A DNA stretch of 64,000 bases from Actinophytocola oryzae (GTDB taxonomy: Bacteria > Actinomycetota > Actinomycetes > Mycobacteriales > Pseudonocardiaceae), in NCBI RefSeq assembly GCF_004364325.1, contig NZ_SOCP01000009.1:62001-126000 (forward strand). The letters run 5' to 3'. The translations under genes and the position numbers were made by a program. Positions 7,964-18,444 of this stretch are shown here, piece after piece. The notes beneath the pieces were generated by a model. It was given only the letters and a program-made list of their open reading frames with translations, did not search any database and was not told the DNA's origin. Every line of letters starts with the position of its first letter. Within the stretch, counting starts at the first letter, position 1.

Positions 7964-8725
7964 ATGTTGCTGGCAGGCAAGAACGCCATCGTCTACGGCG
8001 CCGCCGGTCAGGTCGGCACCGCACTGTCCACCGCGTTCGCCCGTGCGGGGGCGCGGGTCCACCTCGCGGGCCGCACGGCGAGGACGCTCGAGGACCTCGC
8101 CGAGCGCCTCCGCGGTGACGGCGGCCAGGCCGAGCCGTCCGTCGTGGACGCACTGGACGAGACGGCGGTGGACGCGCACACCGACGCGGTCGCGGCGACG
8201 TGGGGGAGTGTGGACATCTGCGTCAGTGTCATCGACATCGCCGACGCCCAGGGCACGCCGCTGGCCGAGATGTCCCTGGAGGACTTCGAACGTCCGGTCC
8301 GCATCGCGACGCGGTCCACGTTCCTCACCGCCCGCGCGGCGGCACGGCACATGGTGCGTCGGCGGTCGGGCGTCATCCTGACCTTCGGCGGTGACGGTGG
8401 CGGCGAGCCGATGCGCGATTACTCGATCGGCGGGCTGCAGGTCGCGCTCAACGCGGTCGACTTCCTCCGCCGCCAGCTCGCGGCCGAGCTGGGCTCGTAC
8501 GGCATCAGGGTGCTCGGGCTGCACACCGGCGGCGTCGTCGAGGGGCTGCCGGACGACTTCGGCGCCCGCCAGGAGGTCACGGACATGATCGTCGGGAAGA
8601 CCATGCTCGGGCGAGCGGCGACCTTCGCCGACGTCGGCAACGTGGCCGTGTTCGCCGCCTCCGACCTCGCCGCTTCGATGACGGCCACGTCACTCAACAT
8701 CACCTGCGGCGCGGTCGCCGACTAG
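7964..8725 (+). CDS. SDR-fold oxidoreductase-like protein lacking the catalytic Lys
   Basis: 253 residues with a Rossmann fold. The nucleotide motif is YGAAGQVGTALSTAF (about residues 10-25), and HLAGRT after the second strand suits NADP(H). In classical short-chain dehydrogenases the active site reads YxxxK; here the equivalent segment is DYSIGGLQVALNAVDFLRRQ, so Tyr is present but the Lys is Gly, and the preceding segment ILTFGGDGG lacks the usual Ser. The protein may be a divergent reductase or a binding protein without catalysis. It follows the SRPBCC gene by 12 nt with a GGAGCG-type Shine-Dalgarno, as the last gene of a three-gene operon. Confidence 0.8.
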   Translation: MLLAGKNAIVYGAAGQVGTALSTAFARAGARVHLAGRTARTLEDLAERLRGDGGQAEPSVVDALDETAVDAHTDAVAATWGSVDICVSVIDIADAQGTPLAEMSLEDFERPVRIATRSTFLTARAAARHMVRRRSGVILTFGGDGGGEPMRDYSIGGLQVALNAVDFLRRQLAAELGSYGIRVLGLHTGGVVEGLPDDFGARQEVTDMIVGKTMLGRAATFADVGNVAVFAASDLAASMTATSLNITCGAVAD

Positions 8726-8793
8726 GGGTTCGCCGAGAGTGAATGGCATCTCGGGTGGCGGCGCTTGTCGGGCGACCCGTGCAAGATAGGGCC

Positions 8794-9051
8794 ATGGCTG
8801 AATGCACGCACGTCGCCGAGCTGGGTGACGTCACGCCGAGTGACACCGAGGGCTGCACGGACTGCCTCGCGGTGGGGGGACACTGGGTCCACCTCCGCGA
8901 GTGCCTGACCTGCGGCCACGTCGGCTGCTGCGACTCGTCGCCCGCCAAGCACGCCACCGCCCACCACAACGCCACTCGGCACCCGGTGATCCGGTCGTTC
9001 GAGCCGGGCGAGGACTGGCGCTGGTGCTACGTCGACCAAGAGATCGTGTGA
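8794..9051 (+). CDS. UBP-type zinc finger protein
   Basis: 85 residues that are almost entirely one ZnF-UBP domain: MAECTHVAELGDV, EGCTDCLAVGGHWVHLRECLTC, GHVGCCDSSPAKHATAHH and a final HPVIRSFEPGEDWRWCY supply the Cys/His set that binds zinc. In eukaryotes the domain binds the free ubiquitin C-terminus; in actinobacteria the small stand-alone version is common and of unknown target. The next gene starts directly after the stop. It sits upstream of a receiver/reductase fusion and a cNMP-binding histidine kinase, a gene trio that suggests one signalling unit. The ATG at 8794 is chosen because upstream residues do not belong to the domain. Confidence 0.85.
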   Translation: MAECTHVAELGDVTPSDTEGCTDCLAVGGHWVHLRECLTCGHVGCCDSSPAKHATAHHNATRHPVIRSFEPGEDWRWCYVDQEIV

Positions 9052-10719
9052 GTGAATAGCGCCGTGAACAAACCGGTACTGCTGACCGTCGACGACGACC
9101 CGGGGGTGTCCCGGGCCGTGGCCCGCGACCTGCGCCGCCGCTACGGCGAGGGCCACCGCGTGGTGCGTGCGTCCTCCGGCCAGGAGGCGCTCGAGGCGCT
9201 GCGGGAGCTCAAGCTGCGTGGCGAGCAGGTCGCGGCCATGCTCGCCGACTACCGCATGCCCGAGATGAACGGCATCGAGTTCCTCGAGCAGGCGATGGAC
9301 CTGTTCCCGCGGGCCCGCCGCGCGCTGCTCACCGCCTACGCCGACACCGACGCCGCGATCCAGGCCATCAACCTGGTCGACGTCGACCACTACCTGCTCA
9401 AGCCGTGGGACCCGCCGGAGGAGAAGCTGTACCCGGTGGTCGACGCGCTGATCGAGACGTGGCGCGGCTCGGGCGCGACCGCGGTCGAGGAGATCAAGAT
9501 CGTCGGGCACCGGTGGTCGGCGCCGACGTACGCGGCGCGGGACTTCCTCGCCCGCAACGCCGTCCCGTACCGGTACTACACGATCGACGAGCCCGAGGGC
9601 CGCAGGCTGCTGGAGGCGGCGGGAGCCGACCCGACCGAGATCCCGGTGGTGATCACGACCGACGGGCAGGCACTGCTGGCCCCGAGCGACGCACGGATCG
9701 CCTCGGCCGTGGGGCTGACCGTGGACCCGGCCACCGACTTCTACGACCTGATCGTGGTCGGCGGCGGCCCGGCAGGCCTCGGTTCGGCCGTGTACGGCGC
9801 GTCCGAGGGCTTACGGACCGTCCTGGTGGAACGGCAGGCCGCGGGCGGTCAGGCCGGGACCAGCTCACGCATCGAGAACTACCTCGGCTTCCCGGACGGC
9901 GTGTCCGGTGCCCAGCTCACCGACCGGGCCCGCCGCCAGGCGGTGAAGTTCGGCGCGGAGATGCTCACCGCCCGTGACGTCGTCGCGCTGGAGGTGCAGG
10001 GCTCGGCGCGGGTGGTCCGCTTCGGCGACGGCAGCACCATCTCGGCGCACGCGGTGATCCTCGCGACCGGCGTGGACTACCGCAGCCTCATGGCACCCGG
10101 CTGCGACGACCTGACCGGCCGTGGCGTGTTCTACGGGTCGGCCAACACCGAGGCCCCCGAGTGCGTCGGGCGCGACGTCTACATCGTGGGCGGCGCGAAC
10201 TCCGCCGGTCAGGCGGCGGTGTTCTTCTCGAGGCACGCCCGGTCGGTCACGCTGGTGGTGCGGGGCGAGTCGCTGCACTCGTCGATGTCGCACTACCTCA
10301 TCCAGCAGCTCGAGGCCATCGAGAACGTGCACGTGCGCACCTGCACGACCGTCGGCGAGGCGAGCGGCGACGAGCACCTCGAGAAGATCCGGCTCGACCA
10401 CGTCGACGGCGCGACGGAGCTCGTCGAGACGAGCCATCTGTTCATCTTCATCGGCGCCCAGCCCCAGACCGACTGGCTCGACGGCGTGGTGGAACGGGAC
10501 GAGCGCGGGTTCATCTGGACCGGGCCGGACCTGCTGGTCGACGGCGAGCGGCCCGCGGGGTGGCAGCTGGACCGCGATCCGTTCTACCTTGAATCGAGCG
10601 TGCCTGGCGTCTTCGTCGCCGGCGATGTGCGGGCCCAGTCGGTGAAGCGGGTCGCGTCGGCGGTCGGGGAGGGCGCCATGGCGGTCACGCTCGTGCACCG
10701 CTACCTGGAGGAACAGTGA
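9052..10719 (+). CDS. fused response-regulator receiver / glutaredoxin-like / thioredoxin-reductase-like flavoprotein
   Basis: 555 residues in three parts. Residues 8-125 are a CheY-like receiver with acidic pocket D14-D16, phosphoacceptor D66 in LADYRMPEMNG, and LKPWD. Residues about 145-210 resemble a glutaredoxin fold, but the CPYC position reads SAPTYA. From about 228 there is an FAD/NADPH thioredoxin-reductase fold (DLIVVGGGPAGLGSAVYGAS, GGQAGTSSRIENYLGFPDG, VYIVGGANSAGQAA, VFVAGDVR). The redox-active CATC of thioredoxin reductase is replaced by GSANTEAPEC, so disulfide reduction by the classical route is not expected. The GTG directly follows the zinc-finger stop; a GTG at 9064 is an alternative. 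The 3' end overlaps the kinase gene by 4 nt. A role as a phosphorylation-controlled flavin redox sensor is inference. Confidence 0.9.
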   Translation: MNSAVNKPVLLTVDDDPGVSRAVARDLRRRYGEGHRVVRASSGQEALEALRELKLRGEQVAAMLADYRMPEMNGIEFLEQAMDLFPRARRALLTAYADTDAAIQAINLVDVDHYLLKPWDPPEEKLYPVVDALIETWRGSGATAVEEIKIVGHRWSAPTYAARDFLARNAVPYRYYTIDEPEGRRLLEAAGADPTEIPVVITTDGQALLAPSDARIASAVGLTVDPATDFYDLIVVGGGPAGLGSAVYGASEGLRTVLVERQAAGGQAGTSSRIENYLGFPDGVSGAQLTDRARRQAVKFGAEMLTARDVVALEVQGSARVVRFGDGSTISAHAVILATGVDYRSLMAPGCDDLTGRGVFYGSANTEAPECVGRDVYIVGGANSAGQAAVFFSRHARSVTLVVRGESLHSSMSHYLIQQLEAIENVHVRTCTTVGEASGDEHLEKIRLDHVDGATELVETSHLFIFIGAQPQTDWLDGVVERDERGFIWTGPDLLVDGERPAGWQLDRDPFYLESSVPGVFVAGDVRAQSVKRVASAVGEGAMAVTLVHRYLEEQ

Positions 10720-12137
10720 CCACCCCAGCACAGCTTCGCGAGCTGTTCCTGTTCGAGAACCTGACCGACGACCAGCTCGGGTGGGTGGCCGAGAACGGCG
10801 ACGTCGTCTCGTACAAGGCGGGTGAGACCGTCTCGGTGGAGGGCGAGCCAGCGGAGTGCTTCTACGTGCTGCTGTCCGGCGAGCTGGTCATGGTGCGTCT
10901 GGTCCGGGGCGACGAGGTCGAGATAACCCGCAGCGACAGTCGCGGCGCGTACTCGGGCGCGACCCAGTTCTACCTCGGTGACCAGGTCGACCAGGTGTAC
11001 GCGGCGACGATCCGCGCCGTCACCGACGCGACGTTCCTGGCGCTGCCCGCGGCGGAGTTCGCGGCCAGGTTCAACCAGTGGTTCCCGATGGCAGTGCACC
11101 TGCTGCAGGGCATGTTCGTCGGCCTGCAGAACGCCAACGTCCTGGTGGCGCAGCGGGAGCGGCTGCTCGCGCTCGGCAAGCTGACCGCCGGGCTCACCCA
11201 CGAGCTGAACAATCCCGCCGCCGCGGCCGTGCGCGCGACCGAGACGCTGCGGGAGCGGTTCTCCGGGATGCGCCACAAGCTGGCGATGCTGGCCGACGGC
11301 CACTTCGACGGGCTCCAGCTGCACCAGCTGACCAAGATCCAGGACAAGTTCGTCCAGCGGATGGCCGAGGCCGAGGACCTGACGCCGATGCAGGTGGCCG
11401 ACCGCGAGGACGAGCTGGGCGAGTGGTTCGACGACCGGAAGGTCAGCGGCGGCTGGGACCTCGCGCCGGTGTTCGTCGCCGCCGGGATCACGACCTCGGA
11501 CCTCGACGAGCTGTCCAACGTGGTCGACTCCGGGTTCCTGGAGCCCGCGCTGCGCTGGCTCGCCTACACGGTCGAGACGGAGAACCTGCTCATCGAGGTC
11601 AAGGAGAGCACGAAGCGGATCTCGGCCCTCGTCGGCGCGGCCAAGCAGTACTCCCAGCTGGACCGCACACCCCACCAGGAGGTGGACCTCCACGAGGGCC
11701 TGGTCGCGACCCTGGTCATGCTGGCGGGCAAGAAGCCCGAGGGCGTGCGGATCGTGAAGGAGTTCGACAAGTCGCTGCCCCGCGTGCCCGCCTACGCGGC
11801 CGAGCTGAACCAGGTGTGGACGAACCTGATCGAGAACGCGATCGACGCCGTCGCCGGAGACGGGACGATCACGGTCCGCACCGCCCGCGACGGCGACTCG
11901 GCCCTCGTCGAGGTGATCGACACCGGCCCCGGCGTCCCGGAGGAGCTGCGCCGCCGCGTGTTCGAGCCGTTCTTCACCACCAAGGGTGTCGGCCAGGGGA
12001 CCGGTCTGGGCCTGGACGTCTCCTACCGCGTGGTGGTCAACCGCCACGGCGGCGACCTGCGGGTGGTCTCCGAGCCGGGCGACACCCACTTCCAGGTCCG
12101 GTTGCCGCTGCGGGCTCACGACGCTGCCGGGGGCTGA
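10716..12137 (+). CDS. cNMP-binding-domain sensor histidine kinase
   Basis: 473 residues, no signal peptide or membrane helix, so a soluble kinase. Residues 1-125 form a cyclic-nucleotide-binding (Crp-like) beta-barrel: ENLTDDQLGWVAENGDVVSYKAGETVSVEGEPAECFYVLLSGEL. The dimerisation helix has LTAGLTHELNNPAAAAVRAT with phosphoacceptor H162, and the C-terminal ATPase domain shows NLIENAIDAV (N box), DTGPGVPEELRRRVFEPFFTTK (G1/F) and GTGLGLDVSYRVV (G2). It overlaps the receiver-reductase fusion gene by 4 nt, so phosphotransfer from H162 to D66 of that protein is the obvious hypothesis. It is followed by a converging epimerase gene with only 6 nt between. Confidence 0.92.
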   Translation: MTTPAQLRELFLFENLTDDQLGWVAENGDVVSYKAGETVSVEGEPAECFYVLLSGELVMVRLVRGDEVEITRSDSRGAYSGATQFYLGDQVDQVYAATIRAVTDATFLALPAAEFAARFNQWFPMAVHLLQGMFVGLQNANVLVAQRERLLALGKLTAGLTHELNNPAAAAVRATETLRERFSGMRHKLAMLADGHFDGLQLHQLTKIQDKFVQRMAEAEDLTPMQVADREDELGEWFDDRKVSGGWDLAPVFVAAGITTSDLDELSNVVDSGFLEPALRWLAYTVETENLLIEVKESTKRISALVGAAKQYSQLDRTPHQEVDLHEGLVATLVMLAGKKPEGVRIVKEFDKSLPRVPAYAAELNQVWTNLIENAIDAVAGDGTITVRTARDGDSALVEVIDTGPGVPEELRRRVFEPFFTTKGVGQGTGLGLDVSYRVVVNRHGGDLRVVSEPGDTHFQVRLPLRAHDAAGG

Positions 12138-12143
12138 GCGGGC

Positions 12144-14353
<2,210 letters not shown>

Positions 14354-14364
14354 TCGACCGGACC

Positions 14365-14398
14365 GAGGGCCGTCTCCCCGCGCCGGGAGGCGGCCCTC
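14365..14398 (+). terminator. hairpin terminator after the S1 protease gene
   Basis: Arms at 14365-14378 (GAGGGCCGTCTCCC) and 14385-14398 (GGGAGGCGGCCCTC) pair with one G-T wobble around a 6-nt loop, 12 nt after the stop codon. There is no U-tract, as is usual in high-GC actinomycetes. Confidence 0.75.
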
Positions 14399-14401
14399 GC
14401 T

Positions 14402-14554
14402 CGTCCACAGCCGGGGCCACGGGCTGACGCGACACCGGCGAGCGGCGATACCCAGCTGAGCGGCGGCGGCACGGACCTCGCCTCCGCGGGGTCGCCCGAC
14501 GTGACCGCCGGGCAGACCATCACCGGCATCGACCTCGGTCCCTGCCCCCGGTGA
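14402..14554 (+). pseudogene. possible C-terminal remnant of a secreted-protein gene
   Basis: The region after the protease terminator contains an open frame with no start codon that ends DLASAGSPDVTAGQTITGID then LGPCPR and a stop at 14552-14554. The composition resembles the end of a beta-sandwich repeat of secreted or carboxypeptidase-regulatory-like proteins, where TAGQTITGID-type strands are common. There is no promoter, start or upstream domain, so it may be the tail of a deleted gene, or chance in GC-rich DNA. Nothing else was found between 14399 and 14589. Confidence 0.25.
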
Positions 14555-14589
14555 GGCCGGTCCTGACCGCGTGGTCACGGCCGCGCCGG

Positions 14590-15318
14590 TCAGGTCGCCC
14601 GGATCTGCTCGATTCGGGCGTCCAGGTTGCGGAAGTGCTCGACCATCGCGTGTTCGGCCTTGGCCACGTCGTGCTTGCGCAGCGCGGTCACGATGGCCCG
14701 GTGCCTGCGGACCGTCTGGGCGGGGTTGGGGTCGGTGACGCCGAGGCGGTGGTTGACCCGGTGGAAGACGTCCCAGAAGGCCCTCAGCAGCTGTGTGACC
14801 AGGGCGTTGTTGAGCGACCGGTAGAGGATCTCGTGGAACTCGCGGTCCTCGTCGGCGAAGGTGGCGCCCGCCCTGGCCCGCTCGGCCATCCGCCTGGTGA
14901 CCTCGTCGAGGGCCGCGAGGTCCTCCTCCGGCACGGTCGCGGCCACCCGGCGGATCAGCGCGGCCTCCAGCGCCTCGCGGACCTCGAGGATCTCCTCCAT
15001 CGAGCGGAGGTCGCGGCCGATGTCGTGCAGTGCGCGGAAGGTCAGGCCGTCGGCGAGCGGGTCGAGCGACAGCCTGCCGACGTAGGTGCCGTAGCCGTGC
15101 CGGATCTCCACGATGTCCAGCGCCTGCAACGCCTTCAGCGCCTCGCGGATCGAGTTCCTGCTGACGCCGAGCGCCTCGACCAGCTCGGTCTCCGTCGGCA
15201 GCGGATCACCGGAACGCAGCCCTCGGTTGAGGATCAGCCCGGTGATCTCGTCCCGGATCGCCCTGCTCATCCTCGTGGCCACGCGGTTCATCGGCGCGGG
15301 TGTCTGCTGCTCTGTCAC
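14590..15318 (-). CDS. GntR/FadR-family transcriptional regulator (FCD domain)
   Basis: 242 residues. The N-terminal winged helix has SGDPLPTETELVEALGVSRN then SIREALKALQALDIVEIRHG, the GntR signature. The C-terminal FCD domain has LEVREALEAALIRRVA, the metal-ligand Asp/His pattern DREFHEILYRSLNN and a final HRAIVTALRKHD. It is co-transcribed with the upstream aldolase gene (24-nt gap). The ATGTCCTATG-type operators at 16300-16325 and 27047-27069 are its best candidate binding sites, making it the likely NanR-like regulator of the whole sialoglycan cluster. The link between this protein and these sites is inference. Confidence 0.9.
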   Translation of the reverse strand: MTEQQTPAPMNRVATRMSRAIRDEITGLILNRGLRSGDPLPTETELVEALGVSRNSIREALKALQALDIVEIRHGYGTYVGRLSLDPLADGLTFRALHDIGRDLRSMEEILEVREALEAALIRRVAATVPEEDLAALDEVTRRMAERARAGATFADEDREFHEILYRSLNNALVTQLLRAFWDVFHRVNHRLGVTDPNPAQTVRRHRAIVTALRKHDVAKAEHAMVEHFRNLDARIEQIRAT

Positions 15319-15342
15319 GGGGGACCTCCCAACGGGCCAACC

Positions 15343-16251
15343 TTAGAGGAGGCCGGCCTCGGCCAGACGGCTTCGCACGGCGCCGCGTTCCGTGTCGTCC
15401 AACGGGATCATCGGCGTGCTGGTCGTGCCGTTCGCGATGACACCGCGTGCCACGAGTCCCTCCTTGAACGCGCCGATCGCGGAGGAGTAGCGGCCCATCC
15501 GGCCGTCGCCCACGTTGATCAGCCTGAACAGCGTGCGCAGCCGCGTCTGTTCGGTCGCGGCCGTCGCCCAGTCGCCGCGTTTCGCCGCGTCGTAGAGGCG
15601 CCGGTAGCCTGCCGGGTCGACGTTGCCGAGGCCGGGCACCAGGCCGTGCGCCCCGAGGAACAGGCCCACGTCGGCCAGCACTTCCGAGCCGGAGAACACC
15701 CGCACCGGCACCGGGTCCTCGATCAGCGCGCGCAGGCCGTCGAGGTCGCCGCTGGAGTCCTTGACCGCGTCGATCGTGCCGTCCTCGGCGAGCGCCAGCA
15801 CGACGTCGGTCGGCAGCTTCTGGCCGACCGACACCGGGATGTCGTAGGCGATGAGCGGCAGGTCCACCGCGGCGCGGATGGCGCGGAAGTGGCCGGGGAA
15901 CTCCACCGGGTGCGTCGGGGCGTAGAAGGGGGCGGTCGCCACGAGCGCGTCCGCGCCCGCGGCCTTGGCGGCCTTCGCGTGCTCGACGACGCGCGGGGTG
16001 GTCGTGTCGATGATCCCGGCGAGCACCGGCACCTGTCCGGCCGCGACGCCTGCCACGACCTCGAGGGCCCGGTAGCGGGTCTCGTCCGGCAGGTAGGCGA
16101 CCTCACCGGTCGAGCCGGTGACGAACAACCCGTGCATGCCGTTCTCGATCAGGAACGCCGAGAGCCGTTCCAGGGACGGCACGTCGAGCTCACGTTCCGG
16201 GGTCAGGGGTGTGCACACGGGTGGCACCACGCCGCCGTCGAGCTGTGTCAA
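15343..16251 (-). CDS. dihydrodipicolinate synthase / N-acetylneuraminate lyase family aldolase
   Basis: 302 residues, a class I pyruvate-type aldolase TIM barrel. Key residues: GSTGE (residues 46-50) for the substrate carboxylate, Y136 in IAYDIP, and Schiff-base K164 in DAVKDSSGD. The family includes DapA, NanA and keto-deoxy-sugar-acid aldolases; the sequence alone does not separate them, and the YDIPVSVG segment differs from both textbook DapA and NanA. The neighbours (sialidase, beta-galactosidase, Opp-type importer, FadR-like regulator) favour a sialic acid lyase. The start is TTG with AGGGAGA 5 nt upstream; no ATG or GTG fits the family start. Confidence 0.85.
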   Translation of the reverse strand: MTQLDGGVVPPVCTPLTPERELDVPSLERLSAFLIENGMHGLFVTGSTGEVAYLPDETRYRALEVVAGVAAGQVPVLAGIIDTTTPRVVEHAKAAKAAGADALVATAPFYAPTHPVEFPGHFRAIRAAVDLPLIAYDIPVSVGQKLPTDVVLALAEDGTIDAVKDSSGDLDGLRALIEDPVPVRVFSGSEVLADVGLFLGAHGLVPGLGNVDPAGYRRLYDAAKRGDWATAATEQTRLRTLFRLINVGDGRMGRYSSAIGAFKEGLVARGVIANGTTSTPMIPLDDTERGAVRSRLAEAGLL

Positions 16252-16299
16252 GGCATCTCCCTTGCGGATGAGAGGCGGTTCGTCATACGGTCGCGCCCG

Positions 16300-16325
16300 A
16301 CATCCTACGTCCTATGTCCTATGTC
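16300..16325. promoter_or_regulatory. tandem CCTATGT repeats, candidate operator of the sialoglycan regulon
   Basis: Three head-to-tail heptads, CCTACGT (16304-16310), CCTATGT (16311-16317) and CCTATGT (16318-16324), lie in the divergent intergenic region between the aldolase-regulator operon and the GH42 gene. They contain the same half-site, ATGTCCTATG, that forms a perfect palindrome before the importer operon at 27047-27069. Both flanking transcripts would be controlled from here. Confidence 0.6.
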
Positions 16326-16350
16326 TTCGGTTGCGAGAGTGGGAATCGTC

Positions 16351-18444
16351 GTGGAGTCAGTAGTGCGGCACCGCCTCGGGGGGTTCGGGGCCGGGGCCGA
16401 CTACAACCCCGAGCAGTGGCCGGAGGCGGTGTGGGACGAGGACGTCACGCTGATGAGGACCGCGGGCGTCACCATGGTCTCGGTCGGCATCTTCGGCTGG
16501 GCGGCCACCGAGCCCACGCCGGGCTCGTACGACTTCTCGTGGCTCGACCGGGTCATGGACCTGCTGTCCGCGAACGGGATCGGCGCCTGTCTCGCCACCA
16601 TGACCGCGTCCCCGCCGCCGTGGCTCGCCCACGCGCACCCCGAGACCCTGCCGCGTCTCGCGGACGGGACCGTGCTGTGGCCGGGGGCCCGCCAGCACTA
16701 CTGCCCGTCCAGCCCCGTCTACCGCGAGCACGCCGCCCGCCTGGTCGAGGCACTCGCGGTCCGTTACGCAGACCATCCGGCGCTCGCCATGTGGCACGTC
16801 AACAACGAGTACGGCTGCCACGTGCCCGAGTGCTTCTGCGACGTGTCGGCGGCGGCGTTCCGCGACTGGCTCACCGACCGGTACGGGGAGGTGACCGCGC
16901 TGAACGACGCGTGGTCCACCACGTTCTGGTCCCAACGCTACGGCGACCTCGCCGAGGTGCTGCCGCCCCGGAGCGCGCCGACCTTCCGCAACCCCGCGCA
17001 GGTGCCGGACTTCAGACGGTTCTCCTCCCGCGCACTGCTCGACTGCTACCTCGTGGAGAAGGAGATCCTGCGCCGGGTCACACCGGACGTACCGGTCACG
17101 ACGAACTTCGTCGGCGCCTGGCACCGCGTCGACGTGGCCGACTGGGCACGGCACCTGGACGTCGTGTCCTACGACTCCTACCCGGACCCGCACGACCGCG
17201 ATACCGTAATCCAGGCGGCGTTCTCGTACGACTGGTCGCGTTCGCTGCACGGCAGGCCCTGGCTGCTGCTGGAGCAGGCGCCGAGCGCGGTGAACTGGCG
17301 GGAATGCAACGCGCCCAAGGCGCCGGGTGAGATGCGGCTGTGGAGCTACCAGGCCGTGGCACGTGGCGCGGACGCGGTGATGTACTTCCAGTGGCGCCAG
17401 TCCCGGGGTGGTGCGGAACGCTTCCACTCGGCGATCGTGCCGCACGGAGGGGCCGACACCAGGACGTTCAGGGAGACCGCGGCGCTCGGCGCGGAGCTGG
17501 CGAAGCTGGAACCGTTGCTGGGGACCGATGTGGACGCTCATGTCGCGCTGGTGACGGACTGGTCGAGCCGTTGGGCGCTGCAGGGTGCCGCACTGCCGGC
17601 GTCGGACCTCTCGCTGGAGGAGACCAACCTCGCGCACTACCGTCCACTGTGGAACGCGAACGTGGCGGTGGACGTGGTGGCGCCGACCGCGGACCTGACG
17701 CGTTACAAGCTGGTCGTGGTACCGAACCTGTACGCGGTGGACGTCGACGTGGCCGCCCGGCTGGTCGAGTACGTGCGTGGCGGTGGGCACCTGGTCATGT
17801 CGTACTTCTCGGGGATCGTGGACAGCAGTGAGCGAGTGCACCTCGGCGGCTATCCCGGACCGTTCCGTGAGATGCTGGGCCTGCTGGTGGAGGAGTTCTG
17901 GCCACTGCCTGCCGACGGCACGGTCGCACTCGGCTCCGGCGCGGTCGGCGCGCTGTGGTCCGAGTGGATCACCACCGAGGGCGCCGCGGTCCTGGACACG
18001 TTCACCGACGGCGCCCTGGACGGCCGACCGGCAATCACGAGACACACGTTCGGCGACGGCGTGGCCACCTACCTGGGCACCCGCCCGAACGACGCGGCAC
18101 TCGCGCAGGTCATGGCCCGAGCCCTCGCCGACGCGGGAGTCGAGGTGCCGGCCGTACCGGCCTGCGTCGAGCGCGTCCAACGTGGACAGTGGCTGTTCCT
18201 GCCGAACCACAACGAGACCGAGGTAGTGGTACCCGTCCCGGTCGGGGCGACCGACGCCCTCACCGGCGAGCCGCTCACGGAGCAGGAGCGGCTCGCCGGC
18301 AGAGGCGTGGTGGTTGCCCATCCGAGTCAGTCCACGTCCCGCATCGGCAGCTGGCGGAACGTGATCGTCTCGGACGAGCCGCTCACCCCGGTCTCGTACA
18401 GCAGGCCGACAGTGGACCCGGACAGCTGCACCAGGTCGGAGTAG
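16351..18444 (+). CDS. GH42 beta-galactosidase
   Basis: 697 residues. The GTG at 16351 is chosen because AGTGGGAA precedes it by 7 nt; the product then starts MESVVRHRLGGFGAGADYNP, and GADYNPEQWP is the usual GH42 N-terminus. Acid/base is E153 in WHVNNEYG; nucleophile is E308 in LLLEQAP. The Cys cluster CHVPECFCDVSAAAFRDW matches the zinc site of GH42 enzymes. The middle domain (DVDAHVALVTDWSSRWAL, SYFSGIVDSSERVHLGGYPG) is the glutamine-amidotransferase-like trimerisation domain. No signal peptide, so it acts inside on imported galactosides, e.g. after sialidase action. Oddity: the last 39 codons run antisense through the 3' end of the sialidase gene; a normal GH42 would end near GRGVVVAH. 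Confidence 0.93.
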   Translation: MESVVRHRLGGFGAGADYNPEQWPEAVWDEDVTLMRTAGVTMVSVGIFGWAATEPTPGSYDFSWLDRVMDLLSANGIGACLATMTASPPPWLAHAHPETLPRLADGTVLWPGARQHYCPSSPVYREHAARLVEALAVRYADHPALAMWHVNNEYGCHVPECFCDVSAAAFRDWLTDRYGEVTALNDAWSTTFWSQRYGDLAEVLPPRSAPTFRNPAQVPDFRRFSSRALLDCYLVEKEILRRVTPDVPVTTNFVGAWHRVDVADWARHLDVVSYDSYPDPHDRDTVIQAAFSYDWSRSLHGRPWLLLEQAPSAVNWRECNAPKAPGEMRLWSYQAVARGADAVMYFQWRQSRGGAERFHSAIVPHGGADTRTFRETAALGAELAKLEPLLGTDVDAHVALVTDWSSRWALQGAALPASDLSLEETNLAHYRPLWNANVAVDVVAPTADLTRYKLVVVPNLYAVDVDVAARLVEYVRGGGHLVMSYFSGIVDSSERVHLGGYPGPFREMLGLLVEEFWPLPADGTVALGSGAVGALWSEWITTEGAAVLDTFTDGALDGRPAITRHTFGDGVATYLGTRPNDAALAQVMARALADAGVEVPAVPACVERVQRGQWLFLPNHNETEVVVPVPVGATDALTGEPLTEQERLAGRGVVVAHPSQSTSRIGSWRNVIVSDEPLTPVSYSRPTVDPDSCTRSE

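Noticed and set aside
10701-12119. Long minus-strand frame over the histidine kinase
   Set aside because: Mirror image of the kinase gene; low-complexity product, no family motif.
14551-16350. N-terminal extension of the GH42 frame back to 14551
   Set aside because: It covers the GntR and aldolase genes antisense; GH42 proteins start near GADYNPEQWP and a Shine-Dalgarno precedes GTG 16351.
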